Source of the DNA: Saccharicrinis carchari
GTDB taxonomy: Bacteria; Bacteroidota; Bacteroidia; Bacteroidales; Marinilabiliaceae
Length of the DNA stretch: 64,000 nucleotides
Reading direction: 5' to 3'
NCBI RefSeq assembly: GCF_900182605.1
Contig: NZ_FXTB01000001.1
Span: 1,116,001 to 1,180,000 of the forward strand
Shown: positions 34,548 through 45,544 of the stretch, piece after piece
Numbering within the stretch: the first letter of the stretch is position 1
Layout of the letters: every line of letters begins with the position of its first letter
Program-made: the position numbers and the translations under genes
The notes under the pieces: generated by a model
What the model was told of the DNA's origin: nothing
The model's input: the letters and a program-made list of their open reading frames with translations, nothing else
Database searches by the model: none

Positions 34548-34582
34548 AAGGCCGACCCCGCGGGGGTCGGCCTTCTTTTTTA
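34548..34582 (+). terminator. Strong terminator after the repeat lipoprotein gene
   Basis: A 12-bp GC-rich stem AAGGCCGACCCC/GGGGTCGGCCTT with a three-base loop, followed by CTTTTTT, 27 bases past the stop. Confidence 0.92.
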
Positions 34583-35008
34583 TACATCCCCTATCAGCTA
34601 TACCCTGCCAGGTTTCAGGCTTTCGATTGATTCCTATCCCTCAGATACCGGCAGACTGCGACGGGCAGAGAGCGCTTGTCTCCCAAATCGAACTTGGGAA
34701 ATGTTGTCACGAGCAGGCTTGTATTTTTACAATCAGAAAATCCTTTTAAAATAGGCTGGTAGATTGTTATGCCAGTACCGATTGGTTTGTCACAATCATT
34801 TTTTTTAAGCTGATTTTTTTATTTACGGATCAATGCACACCTGTTTAACCAAATGCAGCCACCAGGCGAAAATTCATATTTGACAATGTGCATTGGGCGT
34901 ATGGAATTTATGGGTGCGGCATGTCAATTGATTACGTATTAATAGGACGTAACAGACTATGCCTACAGGTGCGCATAGCTTTTTCGCTACAAGTACTTTG
35001 CAGGCTGC
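34583..35008. other. Non-coding stretch between convergent genes
   Basis: About 425 bases. The first 170 bases are less AT-rich than usual intergenic DNA here and may be a decayed gene or repeat, but no frame gives a recognisable protein. The rest is featureless. Confidence 0.4.
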
Positions 35009-35434
35009 CTAAAAATCAATCAAAGTAATTTTAAACTTTAGCACCTTACCGTCGCGATAAGCGTAGCTGCTCGGAACATAAAGGTAGGCCGCACCACCTT
35101 TTTTCATATAGGGGATACCGATTTGCCAGCCAAGTATTAATTCCGACAATTTAAATGTTATTGGATCATCGGTTTGCGGCACCCGCGTATCCGAAGGCAG
35201 ATTGTACAGCTCATATTTTACCTTAATATTATCGCTTAAAATGGGGCTCTCACCTGTACCTTCCTTTATATGCTGAATATATACACCCGAAGGGTCTTTT
35301 ATCGCCGTTGTTATGTCATTACTGTCAAGGTATTTCTGGATAGTTTTATCATCCTTTTCCATTACCGACTCCTCTTTTTTGCAACTGCCCAAGGCCAGTG
35401 CAAGTGTTAGAATGATTAATAGGGTGTTTTTCAT
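35009..35434 (-). CDS. FKBP-type peptidyl-prolyl isomerase lipoprotein
   Basis: 141 residues from ATG 35434. The signal ends in LGSC (Cys18). After a charged linker comes an FKBP fold: GVYIQHIKEGTGESPILSDNIKVKYELY, then LSELILGWQIGIPYMKKGGAAYLYVPSSYAYRD, which matches the usual VIPGWxEGLxxMKxGGKxxLxIPxxLAYG. Final LKFKITLIDF is the last strand. The aromatic and Gly positions of the active pocket are mostly kept, though the Tyr-Gly after the AY segment is Arg-Asp. It is a periplasmic or outer-membrane folding helper; single gene. Confidence 0.9.
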   Translation of the reverse strand: MKNTLLIILTLALALGSCKKEESVMEKDDKTIQKYLDSNDITTAIKDPSGVYIQHIKEGTGESPILSDNIKVKYELYNLPSDTRVPQTDDPITFKLSELILGWQIGIPYMKKGGAAYLYVPSSYAYRDGKVLKFKITLIDF

Positions 35435-35624
35435 TTTCAAATTGTTAATAGTTTATTTTGGATATTTATATGAAACCTATGAGGCAAAAAAACACCTTTG
35501 TTGCGTGGTTATAGAAAAGTTTTATGAATTTCACACCTTCCTGAAGTTTGAATTAAAGTGCTTTGCCGAATTAAAACTCCTTAAAACAGCCTTTTAATCG
35601 AATAATTTGCCTAAGAGGTAGCCT

Positions 35625-36584
35625 TTATTGTGTTTTGACTTCTTCGCCTGGTTTCCTCTTATCGTAGGCATCCACAATGCGTTGCACCAAGGGGTGACGC
35701 ACAATGTCGTTAACATCAAAAAGTATTGTTTTAATCCCTTTTATTCCCTTTAAAATTCGCATGGCCTGCACTAATCCCGACATAGATTTGCGTGGTAGAT
35801 CAATTTGTGTAATATCGCCGGTGACCACATATTTAGTGCTTTGCCCCATGCGTGTTAAAAACATTTTAATTTGATTGGTAGTGGCGTTTTGTGCCTCGTC
35901 CAGTATTACAAAAGCCTCGTTTAGGGTACGTCCACGCATAAAAGCCAGGGGGGCAATTTGTATAGTTCCGTTTTCTAAATAATCTTTTAATTTAGCTGCA
36001 GGTATCATGTCCTGCAGTGCATCATATAAAGGCTGCAAATAGGGGTCTATTTTTTCTTTCATATCACCTGGTAAAAAACCCAGCTTCTCCCCTGCCTCTA
36101 CCGCCGGGCGACTAAGGATAATTCGGCGTACCTCTCGCCTTTTAAGCGCTCGCACAGCAAGGGCAATGGCGGTATATGTTTTTCCCGAACCTGCCGGACC
36201 CACGGCAAGGATAAGGTCATTTTTTTCGTACTCCTGCACAAATAATTTTTGGTTGGGTGTGCGTCCTCGTATGGGTTTTCCGTTAATGCCGTGCAATATA
36301 ACATCATTTACCTCCTTAGTTCTGCCTACTGCTCCACTTTCCACAATCTCCAATATGGAATGTTCGCTAAGTACATTGTACTCATTATAGTGCTCGAGCA
36401 ACAGGTGTACTTTTTCTTCAAAGTTAAGTACCTCCTCCTCCTCCCCCATAACCTTAAGCCAGTCGCCACGGGCAATAATACGCAATTTGGGAAATCTGTT
36501 TTTCAACAAATCAAGCTTTACGTTTTTAACACCCAAAAACTCAATTAAATCAACAGAATTCAGGTAAATCAGTTTTTCTATCAT
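35625..36584 (-). CDS. PhoH-like ATPase
   Basis: 319 residues from ATG 36584 (MIEKLIYLNSVDLIEFLG); the frame to 36623 adds an unlikely lead. A KH-like N-terminal part is followed by the PhoH P-loop GPAGSGKT, the region IILSRPAVEAGEKLGFLPGDMKEKIDPYLQPLYDAL, the Walker B FVILDEAQNAT and TRMGQSTKYVVTGD. Cytosolic, with RNA-binding/helicase-like ATPase activity reported for relatives, linked to RNA metabolism. Single gene, divergent from mazG. Confidence 0.95.
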   Translation of the reverse strand: MIEKLIYLNSVDLIEFLGVKNVKLDLLKNRFPKLRIIARGDWLKVMGEEEEVLNFEEKVHLLLEHYNEYNVLSEHSILEIVESGAVGRTKEVNDVILHGINGKPIRGRTPNQKLFVQEYEKNDLILAVGPAGSGKTYTAIALAVRALKRREVRRIILSRPAVEAGEKLGFLPGDMKEKIDPYLQPLYDALQDMIPAAKLKDYLENGTIQIAPLAFMRGRTLNEAFVILDEAQNATTNQIKMFLTRMGQSTKYVVTGDITQIDLPRKSMSGLVQAMRILKGIKGIKTILFDVNDIVRHPLVQRIVDAYDKRKPGEEVKTQ

Positions 36585-36721
36585 ATCATAAAATAAACAA
36601 TAATGCTTACAAAGAAACAACAAAAATCAGTAAATCTAATACAAGGCACTAAAAGCGTTTCACCGAAATAAATATTACATTTAAACTTTATTCATAAATC
36701 GACACAGAAAAACAAAACATA

Positions 36722-37495
36722 ATGCAAAAAAAACTGACGGCCTTTGAAGAATTACTCCATATAATGGATGAGCTGAGAGAAAAATGCCCTTGGGACAAAG
36801 TACAGACCAATAAAACACTGCGTACACTTACCATTGAAGAAACCTATGAACTGGCTGATGCTATTATTAAAAATGACCCGGCACTCATAAAAAAAGAATT
36901 AGGAGATTTACTCCTGCACATTGTATTTTACGCCAAAATAGGTGAAGAAAAAAATCAATTCACCATTAAAGATGTAATTGACTCCCTGAACGAAAAATTG
37001 GTGTACCGTCATCCGCATATTTTTAGCAACACGCAAGTAAACGATGCGAAAGAGGTGGAAGAAAACTGGGAACGGCTTAAACTGAAAGAAAAAGATGGTA
37101 ACAAATCGGTATTGGCAGGAGTACCTCATTCGTTACCGGCCATGGTTAAAGCCAATCGAATACAGGATAAAGCTCGAGGTGTGGGTTTCGATTGGGAAAA
37201 CCGTGAGCAAGTATGGAACAAAGTACAAGAAGAATTAAAAGAGGTAAGAGCCGAAATTGCCAAAGGCGATTCCGACAAGATAGAAGCCGAATTTGGCGAT
37301 TTACTGTTTTCCATTATAAATACCGCACGCCTGTATGGCGTAAACCCCGAAAATGCCTTAGAAAGAACCAACCGTAAGTTTATAGCACGTTTCAATTATC
37401 TCGAAGAAAAAACTATTAAAAAGGGTATCGACTTAAAAAATATGTCACTATCCGAAATGGATAAAATATGGGATGAAGCAAAAACAAAGGAATAA
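36722..37495 (+). CDS. mazG: Nucleoside triphosphate pyrophosphohydrolase MazG
   Basis: 257 residues with two MazG domains in tandem. The first has CPWDKVQTNKTLRTLTIEETYELADAI and ELGDLLLHIVFYAKI; the second has EEVRAE-type KEVRAEIA and EAEFGDLLFSIINTAR, with the metal-binding Glu/Asp set in both. It hydrolyses non-canonical or damaged NTPs to NMP and PPi (house-cleaning) and affects ppGpp in E. coli. Single gene; convergent to the FIST gene, with a hairpin between them. Confidence 0.96.
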   Translation: MQKKLTAFEELLHIMDELREKCPWDKVQTNKTLRTLTIEETYELADAIIKNDPALIKKELGDLLLHIVFYAKIGEEKNQFTIKDVIDSLNEKLVYRHPHIFSNTQVNDAKEVEENWERLKLKEKDGNKSVLAGVPHSLPAMVKANRIQDKARGVGFDWENREQVWNKVQEELKEVRAEIAKGDSDKIEAEFGDLLFSIINTARLYGVNPENALERTNRKFIARFNYLEEKTIKKGIDLKNMSLSEMDKIWDEAKTKE

Positions 37496-37505
37496 TCCTT
37501 ATAAG

Positions 37506-37535
37506 GATGGCACCCTGCCTTTGCCGGGTGCCATC
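37506..37535 (+). terminator. Hairpin between mazG and the FIST gene
   Basis: GATGGCACCC-TGCCTTTGCC-GGGTGCCATC forms a 10-bp stem 10 bases past the mazG stop. The nearest T-rich run (ATTTTTAATTATTT) is some distance after it, so it may be a weak or bidirectional terminator. Confidence 0.6.
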
Positions 37536-37554
37536 TATGGAATACCATTTTTAA

Positions 37555-38658
37555 TTATTTAAATAACAGTATTGTTGCCGTTTGATTCATATGGCCGATA
37601 TAACTCTCGCCATAGGTGCTCAAACCAACGGTGGGTATGTCTGCAAAGAGCTTACCATAGGCATTGGTTTGATTTTTATCTTGTAGCTCCAACGTGCGAA
37701 ACATGCAATTAAAATTTATAAGTGCCGAGACAGAACCCAGCTCTTGTACTTTCTCAGCTAAATCCTGCTTGGTGCTTTCAATAATATCTTGAGACTCCAA
37801 TAATTCCAATTCGACTCCTTCGTTAATGCCACAGTAAAATAAAACATCATTACCATCAACCCTTTGCGGACTGCGGACAAAGTAATCACCAACTACAGAA
37901 ATACCCAATGGATGAGTAAAAAACTGGTTTTCCACAAGTTCATCATTAGTGCCCATTAAACGGGCATACTCTGTACTAGCCGGCTTGCCGTTTATTTCCA
38001 TAACCCTTCTGGCTTCGGATTTTGTAATAAGAGCTTTTTTATTTAAACTTTTAAAACTCTGCGTTTTAAGCACACTAAATGCTGTATTACATTTTAACAG
38101 AGCTATTACAGCTGCGTTGCTGTAATATTCGCCATTAGCATACACATAGGTTTTTTTAAAAGCCATGTTGTCGCCGGCCGAGCCTCCCACAAAGGTTATA
38201 TTGGTTAAGTCTCCAATACGTTCGTTTATCTTTTCTTCCATGCCGCTCAAACCATCTATGAGCAACAAGCCCACATGTTCTTTTGTATCTAATTGCGATA
38301 AATCTTCTCCATAGTAGTCCTTTAACCTTACAAAACTTTTGTCAACGGCCAAAATATCTTCGGTGATATCGGTCAGTACTTCAATTTTACAATCCTCAAC
38401 AATTTCCTCACCAAGCGCCATAAGTACAATACTGTTTTCGAGCATTTTACCCGAAACAATTTCCCCCGATGAACTGCAACCAATAACTGGTGTTTGCTCG
38501 AACATCTCGTAAACTCCCCTACTTATTTTTTCGGGATTTATGGTTGGAGAAGCGTAAAACTGAATAAACTTTGGATCGCAATCTCCAATTTGCATTTTTA
38601 TATCTTTCAGGATACCATCTATATCCTGCTTTGTGGAGTGGGCTATTTTTACTTTCAT
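37555..38658 (-). CDS. FIST N/C domain sensory protein
   Basis: 367 residues, no signal peptide or membrane helix. N-terminal FIST domain (residues about 1-205): KVKIAHSTKQD, FIQFYASPTINPEKI, PVIGCSSSGEIVSG, ITFVGGSAGDNMAFKKTYVY. C-terminal FIST_C domain (about 210-360): GVELELLESQDIIESTKQDLAEKV, ALINFNCMFRTLELQD, IPTVGLSTYGESYIGHMNQTATILLF. FIST proteins are thought to sense small ligands, often amino acids, ahead of signalling enzymes. Here no kinase or cyclase is attached; the only partner is the small upstream protein. Confidence 0.92.
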   Translation of the reverse strand: MKVKIAHSTKQDIDGILKDIKMQIGDCDPKFIQFYASPTINPEKISRGVYEMFEQTPVIGCSSSGEIVSGKMLENSIVLMALGEEIVEDCKIEVLTDITEDILAVDKSFVRLKDYYGEDLSQLDTKEHVGLLLIDGLSGMEEKINERIGDLTNITFVGGSAGDNMAFKKTYVYANGEYYSNAAVIALLKCNTAFSVLKTQSFKSLNKKALITKSEARRVMEINGKPASTEYARLMGTNDELVENQFFTHPLGISVVGDYFVRSPQRVDGNDVLFYCGINEGVELELLESQDIIESTKQDLAEKVQELGSVSALINFNCMFRTLELQDKNQTNAYGKLFADIPTVGLSTYGESYIGHMNQTATILLFK

Positions 38659-38677
38659 TATATTTACTTTAAAACTG

Positions 38678-38881
38678 TTAATTCGAAAGCTGTATGTTAA
38701 AATTTTCAGCTACCTCGTAAATTTTGGCAATCATCTCGTCTGTATCAGGCGTATCAGCCGTAATCTTATCGGGCATTATACCCTTCAATATCAATTTTAT
38801 GCGTACATTCCTTTCTTGAAATGCATCGCCCTGAGCTTTTTTTCGTACCAGCTCATCAATCAGCAATTTTGCTTTTCCCAT
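38678..38881 (-). CDS. Small conserved-looking protein upstream of the FIST gene
   Basis: 67 residues, charged and helical (GKAKLLIDELVRKKAQGDAF, MIAKIYEVAENFN). It starts at ATG 38881 and ends 19 bases before the FIST start, so the two are almost surely one transcript. I do not recognise a family. It might be a small partner of the FIST sensor; this rests only on the gene order. Confidence 0.65.
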   Translation of the reverse strand: MGKAKLLIDELVRKKAQGDAFQERNVRIKLILKGIMPDKITADTPDTDEMIAKIYEVAENFNIQLSN

Positions 38882-39270
38882 TGTTGCTATATTATTTTAG
38901 TTAAAAATTATTTATACCACAATAATCGGGTAAGTAATCCTATAAAACCGGAACAACCTACCTCGCTCCAACATGGCCCGGCACTAAATACATAGGCCGC
39001 ACAGGAGACGGATTATAAATTGCACTGGTAATCCGCGCTTTTCCGGTTTTATAACGGATGAAACACAGTATATACTTGTACGCAGCCAAAAGCGGAAGGA
39101 TGTGCACTATTGATGAAAGTGATAAATTATATGACTAAATGCGTCAATAAGTCTAACGGGTTAATATTTATCCATAAAGCCAACATTGCATTTTGCATTG
39201 TTAAACATTTTTTCGTACTTTAATTAGGTATTTTGATCACCCATAAATATGTACTTAAAACACTCCTGTT
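38882..39270. other. Divergent intergenic region with repeat
   Basis: About 390 bases between divergent genes. It contains R2 copy 2 (38980-39042). A GTACTTTAAT sequence near 39215 could be part of a promoter for the sugar-binding gene. No other structure was seen. Confidence 0.4.
38980..39042 (+). repeat. Dispersed intergenic repeat R2, copy 2
   Basis: Contains TAGGCCGCACAGGAG and ATTATAAATTGCACTGG, shared with 33324-33385. In this copy CGGATTA and TAATCCG make a perfect 7-bp stem around the conserved 13-base loop TAAATTGCACTGG. Confidence 0.7.
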
Positions 39271-40263
39271 ATGAAAGCACCTAAAATCATTTTTATTTTT
39301 GCACTTGCCCTATTAACTATGGCAGGATGCAAACACAAACCGAGTGTAGGCTTGCTCATGGACACGCTACAAACGGAACGATGGGAAAAGGACATGACAC
39401 TAATTGAACAAAAAGTGAAAGAGATGGGGGGCACATGTACGGTTGCCATCGCCAATTCAGATGCCAATAAACAATTGGAACAAGCAAAAGAAATGATTGA
39501 TAACGGAGTGGAGGTGCTAATTGTGGTGGCGGTAGATTCGAAAAAGGCATGCGAAATTGTTAATTATGCGCACAAAAATAGAGTGCCGGTGATTTCCTAC
39601 GACCGCCTGATAAAAGATTGCATGCTTGACTATTACATAGCCACCGATAACATAGAAATTGGCGAGCTACAAGCCAATTATCTCACCCGCATTAAACCAA
39701 CAGGCAAATATGGTATTATAGGAGGCTCCATTATCGACAATAACGCTCACCTCCTTTATCTGGGACAAATGAACGTATTGCAGCCTCTGGTTGAAAAAGG
39801 AGACATAGAAATTGTTTTTAGTGAATTTTCTGATAGTTGGGCCTTACACGAGGGGTATAAAATTACCAACAATTATTTAAATCAGGAGAATGCCGAACTG
39901 GATGCGGTTATCGCCGGAAACGATGATTTGGCCGCCGGTGTGATCAGTGCCCTTAAAGAACATAACATGGGCGGGAAGGTATTGGTAGCAGGCCAAGATG
40001 CCGAACTACAAGCCATCCGCAACATCGTTGGTGGAAACCAAACTATTACCATTTATAAGCCCATTGAATCTATGGCTCATGCAGCGGCCAACGCAGCCAT
40101 TAAAATTGCACATAACAAAGCACCTTCAGATATGAACCTGACCATTAATAACGGTAAGCATCTGGTTCCGGCTATTTTATTGCCTGCACAGGTGGTACAT
40201 CGTCAAAATATAAAAATGACCGTCGTTTCTGAAGGCTTTATTGAGGAAGAGGAAATTAATTAG
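39271..40263 (+). CDS. Orphan sugar-binding lipoprotein (XylF-like periplasmic fold)
   Basis: 330 residues. The signal ends in the lipobox MAGC (Cys20). It then has a periplasmic-binding-protein type I fold: VGLLMDTLQTERWEKDM, IANSDANKQLEQAKEMIDNGVEVLIVVAVDS, VPVISYDRLIKDC, IIGGSIIDNNAHLLYLGQM, DAVIAGNDDLAAGVISALKE, VLVAGQDAELQAI, QTITIYKPIE. This is very close to D-xylose-binding XylF. No ABC permease or ATPase is next to it, and in Bacteroidota such proteins can act as sugar sensors for two-component systems. Transport or sensing cannot be decided from the window. Confidence 0.88.
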   Translation: MKAPKIIFIFALALLTMAGCKHKPSVGLLMDTLQTERWEKDMTLIEQKVKEMGGTCTVAIANSDANKQLEQAKEMIDNGVEVLIVVAVDSKKACEIVNYAHKNRVPVISYDRLIKDCMLDYYIATDNIEIGELQANYLTRIKPTGKYGIIGGSIIDNNAHLLYLGQMNVLQPLVEKGDIEIVFSEFSDSWALHEGYKITNNYLNQENAELDAVIAGNDDLAAGVISALKEHNMGGKVLVAGQDAELQAIRNIVGGNQTITIYKPIESMAHAAANAAIKIAHNKAPSDMNLTINNGKHLVPAILLPAQVVHRQNIKMTVVSEGFIEEEEIN

Positions 40264-40414
40264 TGGGTGGCGGCTGGCTATTTGTGGATATTAATTACCA
40301 ATACCTGAAGGGTCAACTGCAAAGCAAATAACGAAAAAAAGTATAGCCTGATTATTACCTCGTAAAGCATTGCATTAGCCAGTTTGGTACTACTCTCACC
40401 AACTTATTCAAACG

Positions 40415-40450
40415 CAAAAAAGGAGAACACGTTCGGTTCTCCTTTTTTTA
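40415..40450 (-). terminator. Intrinsic terminator downstream of yidC
   Basis: AGGAGAAC-ACGTTCG-GTTCTCCT flanked by A6 and T7, 28 bases past the yidC stop. It lies between convergent genes and is probably bidirectional. Confidence 0.88.
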
Positions 40451-40477
40451 TTTTTGACATTAGCCTTACGCTATAGC

Positions 40478-42346
40478 CTATCTTTTTTTCTTTCCTTTTT
40501 GCGACTTCTGTTGCAGCTGTTGTTGCTTGGCCATTTCTTCGATACGCGCCTGAAAACCTGATTTCTTTTTGGGTTTCTTTTGATTGGCGGTAAGCTTAGC
40601 CAATATCGCTTTTTCGTCGATAAACCTTCTGATCAGTAAAGTTTGTATTATCGTTATCAAAGTAGATACAAAATAATAATAGCTCAACCCCGAAGCATAC
40701 TGGTTAAAGAACACCAAAAACATTACGGGCATCATATACATCATGGCTTTCATACCCGGCATTTGGTTGGTAGATGCCGTCATCTCCTGGTTCATTTTTG
40801 TATAAACAATATTGGTAATTGCCATTAATAAACAAAATAAGCTAACGTGATCGCCATAAAATGGAATGGTGAACGGAAGATCCAGTACTGAGTCGTAGCT
40901 GGATAAATCGTTAGCCCACAAAAAGCTCTCGTGTCTAAGCTCAATAGATGCAGGAAAAAAGCGGAACATGGCAAACAGGATAGGCATCTGCAACATCATT
41001 GGCAGGCATCCACCCAAAGGACTTACACCCGCCTTGCTATATAATGCCATAGTAGCTTTTTGCCTTTCCATCGCTTTGTCGGCAGGTATCTTCTTATTAA
41101 TCTCGTCAATCTGGGGCTTCAGCACCTTCATTTTAGCAGTTGACATATACGATTTATACGTCAACGGAAACAATACCAGCTTAATTATCAAGGTAAGTAA
41201 CAGGATAATCAATCCATAATTCGCTATGCCACCTTCTAACCAGTTAAATATGGGTATGATGGCAAACTTATTTATCCATCCAAAAATACCCCATCCTAAG
41301 GGAATGATTTCTTCTAGGTCGAGGCCGTTTATTTTTTTAAGGGTTTTGTATTTGTTTGGACCAAAATAAAACTGAAAAGCTTTCTCGTTCTGCATTCCGC
41401 CGGCATGAGGAATCACCAGCGAAGCCGTGTTGGTACTTAAAATAGGCGAATTACCCTCTTCGGGATATACATTTAAATTAACTTTTCCCGCAGCAAATTT
41501 ATCTTTGGCAATCAGTATCGATGAAAAGAACTGATCTTTAAAAGCAATCCACTTTAATGGGGTTCTGAAATCTTCGTCGCCCGACTTACCTGAAATATCG
41601 TCCACCACATCCTCGTAATACTTATAATAAACCCCGGAATATTGAATCTCAAAAGTACGACCCTTTTCCTGGGCTATCACGTCCATCTTCCAATCCAAAT
41701 CAAAACCTCCCCTGTTGGCCTGTATAAGGTTATCTACATTGTTTTGCACGATTGCAAAATCTACGAGATACGATTGATCCGACAGCTTATAATCGAAAGC
41801 CATAAACTGATTTGCTCCCAAATTTAATTTAAACCGTAAAGTAGAATCGTTACTGGCATCACTGTCAACAGTAAAATGCAGATCATTGGTATTTAAAATA
41901 CGATTATTGTAAAAAAAGTTAAAGCCAAAAACATTTTGGTCGCCATCAAAAAGCACCAGCGGATCATCCTTGTAATTGGTAAATTCTTTTAACTCTACCG
42001 AGTAAACCTTTGCACCACGACTTGAGAACTTAACCTTTAATAACTCATTTTCCAGGGTGTAAAACTCATTCTCTCCATCCACGGCATCCGAAAAAATACC
42101 AAATTTATCCGTTTTACGTTTGTGAAGTACACTGTCGGGTGTTGCCTGTAATTCTTGCGTTACTGCCTGTTGGTTTATATCGGCCTTCTGAGCAGCTTCC
42201 TGTGCCGAAAGAGCTTCGACCCGGGCAATTGAATCGCGGCGTAGTTTTAAAGCTTCTATTTCTTGTTCACTGGGTTTATTCATCCACCAAAATAGCCCAA
42301 GAATTATGGCTATCAGTATCATACCCGTAACGGAGTTCCTATCCAT
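40478..42346 (-). CDS. yidC: Membrane protein insertase YidC
   Basis: 622 residues. An N-terminal membrane helix (GMILIAIILGLFWWM) and a large periplasmic beta domain (about 70-360) are followed by the conserved five-helix core: NYGLIILLLTLIIKLVLFPLTYKSYMS, MQKATMALYSKAGVSPLGGCLPMMLQMPILFAMFRFFPASIELR, and the last helices with YYYFVSTLITIIQTLLI. The C-terminus is a Lys/Gln-rich basic tail, which often contacts ribosomes. It inserts and folds inner membrane proteins with or without SecYEG. It follows pyrG by 45 bases on the same strand. Confidence 0.97.
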   Translation of the reverse strand: MDRNSVTGMILIAIILGLFWWMNKPSEQEIEALKLRRDSIARVEALSAQEAAQKADINQQAVTQELQATPDSVLHKRKTDKFGIFSDAVDGENEFYTLENELLKVKFSSRGAKVYSVELKEFTNYKDDPLVLFDGDQNVFGFNFFYNNRILNTNDLHFTVDSDASNDSTLRFKLNLGANQFMAFDYKLSDQSYLVDFAIVQNNVDNLIQANRGGFDLDWKMDVIAQEKGRTFEIQYSGVYYKYYEDVVDDISGKSGDEDFRTPLKWIAFKDQFFSSILIAKDKFAAGKVNLNVYPEEGNSPILSTNTASLVIPHAGGMQNEKAFQFYFGPNKYKTLKKINGLDLEEIIPLGWGIFGWINKFAIIPIFNWLEGGIANYGLIILLLTLIIKLVLFPLTYKSYMSTAKMKVLKPQIDEINKKIPADKAMERQKATMALYSKAGVSPLGGCLPMMLQMPILFAMFRFFPASIELRHESFLWANDLSSYDSVLDLPFTIPFYGDHVSLFCLLMAITNIVYTKMNQEMTASTNQMPGMKAMMYMMPVMFLVFFNQYASGLSYYYFVSTLITIIQTLLIRRFIDEKAILAKLTANQKKPKKKSGFQARIEEMAKQQQLQQKSQKGKKKR

Positions 42347-42391
42347 TTTTTATATTATTTTATATACAAATATATTGTTAGCGTAGTTGTT

Positions 42392-44005
<1,614 letters not shown>

Positions 44006-44127
44006 TTAAATGAAACCTAAAATTCCTTTGAAAAAATAAAGCACAAAGGTAAAAATTAATGGGTAAATAAAAAGCACGCTTCTCTTATCAGTTATCAGTA
44101 AAGTTATCGCATGGTAACAACATCCTT

Positions 44128-45327
44128 TTATATTTTTCTTAATTTCTCCAAAGCTTTCTTAATCCTTTGCATGGCCTCCACTAATTGCTCGTCGGAAGCT
44201 GCATACGAAAAACGCAAACATTCAGGACTACCGAAAGCTGCACCCGATACGGTAGCTACTCCTCCTTTTTGCAAGAGGTACATAGCCAAGCTATCGGCAT
44301 CATCTACCCGAAAATCCTCGTACGATGTTCCAAAATAACTATCTACTTGCGGAAAAAGATAAAAGGCTCCTTTGGGCACATTCACTTTCATGCCTTTGAT
44401 TTCGCGCGCCATTTGCACCACCATATCTCGACGACGTAAAAATACTTCTTTCATTTTATGGGATGGTTCTTGTGTTTGTGTCAATGCGGCTGCGGCTGCC
44501 ACCTGCGAAATGGCACATGCGCCCGATGTATACTGCCCCTGTAACTTATTACAGGCTCCGGCTATCCATTGCGGGCCAGCTATATAACCAATGCGCCAAC
44601 CCGTCATGGCATAACCTTTGGATACCCCATTCACCACCACCACACGGTCGCGGACTTCCTCAAACTGGGCTATGCTCTCATGTTTACCTCCAAAGTTAAT
44701 GAGCTCATAAATTTCGTCGGAAACAACAATAACATGGGGATATTTGGCAAACACATCGGCCAGGGCTTTTAATTCAGATTTGGAATATACACTGCCCGTA
44801 GGGTTGCTCGGAGAACTAAATAAAAATACTTTGGTACGTGGTGTGATGGCCTTCTCTAACTGTGCAGGGGTAATTTTAAAATCCTGTTGTAACCCGGCTT
44901 TTATAACCACATTTGTACCCTGAGCCAAATTTACCATCTCAATATAACTTACCCAATAGGGAGCCGGCACAATCACCTCATCGCCCAGCCCTACCAAGCT
45001 AAGTAAAACATTGGCAATGGACTGTTTAGCTCCATTAGAAACTACGATTTGCGAGGGTTCAAACAATAGCTTATTATCGCGTTTTAACTTGGCACACACC
45101 GCCTCACGTATCAATGGCAGGCCGGGAACGGGTGTATATTTTGAGTAATTATCGTCAATCGCTTTTTTGGCGGCCTCTTTAATATGCCGGGGTGTATTAA
45201 AATCGGGCTGACCTATACTTAGGTTGATAATATTATGACCTTGCGCTTGTAATTCACGACTTTTTTGCGACATGGCCAATGTGGCTGAGTCGCTTACATT
45301 GGCCAATCTTTCAGAAATATGTATCAT
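44128..45327 (-). CDS. Class I PLP-dependent aminotransferase (aspartate type)
   Basis: 399 residues. PLP fold-type I landmarks: INLSIGQPDFNTPRHI, SNGAKQSIANVLLSL, PYWVSYIEMV, SSPSNPTGSVYS, VVSDEIYELI, the cofactor Lys in SKGYAMTGWRIGYIAG, and RFSYAASDEQL with the carboxylate-binding Arg near the end. It resembles the subgroup I-gamma aspartate aminotransferases (AspB/AspC of Gram-positives and Thermus). It would link aspartate and glutamate via oxaloacetate/2-oxoglutarate. Exact amino-acid range is inferred. Single gene. Confidence 0.93.
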   Translation of the reverse strand: MIHISERLANVSDSATLAMSQKSRELQAQGHNIINLSIGQPDFNTPRHIKEAAKKAIDDNYSKYTPVPGLPLIREAVCAKLKRDNKLLFEPSQIVVSNGAKQSIANVLLSLVGLGDEVIVPAPYWVSYIEMVNLAQGTNVVIKAGLQQDFKITPAQLEKAITPRTKVFLFSSPSNPTGSVYSKSELKALADVFAKYPHVIVVSDEIYELINFGGKHESIAQFEEVRDRVVVVNGVSKGYAMTGWRIGYIAGPQWIAGACNKLQGQYTSGACAISQVAAAAALTQTQEPSHKMKEVFLRRRDMVVQMAREIKGMKVNVPKGAFYLFPQVDSYFGTSYEDFRVDDADSLAMYLLQKGGVATVSGAAFGSPECLRFSYAASDEQLVEAMQRIKKALEKLRKI

Positions 45328-45544
45328 AAAAATAAAGTTTTATCATGGAGGTTTTTTCCACGGTGAGGATTACCCAAATTAAATACCCTCCGTTGTGATA
45401 TCGATAATCAAATTAGAATTTTAGTTATATATTGGTTCCTTGCCATTACACAATCGCTTTACAGGCTTGCAAATCATTTCAATTACCACTATTTTCACGG
45501 CATAATTTAATGATAGCGTTACAAAAGTAATATTTTCCCGGATT

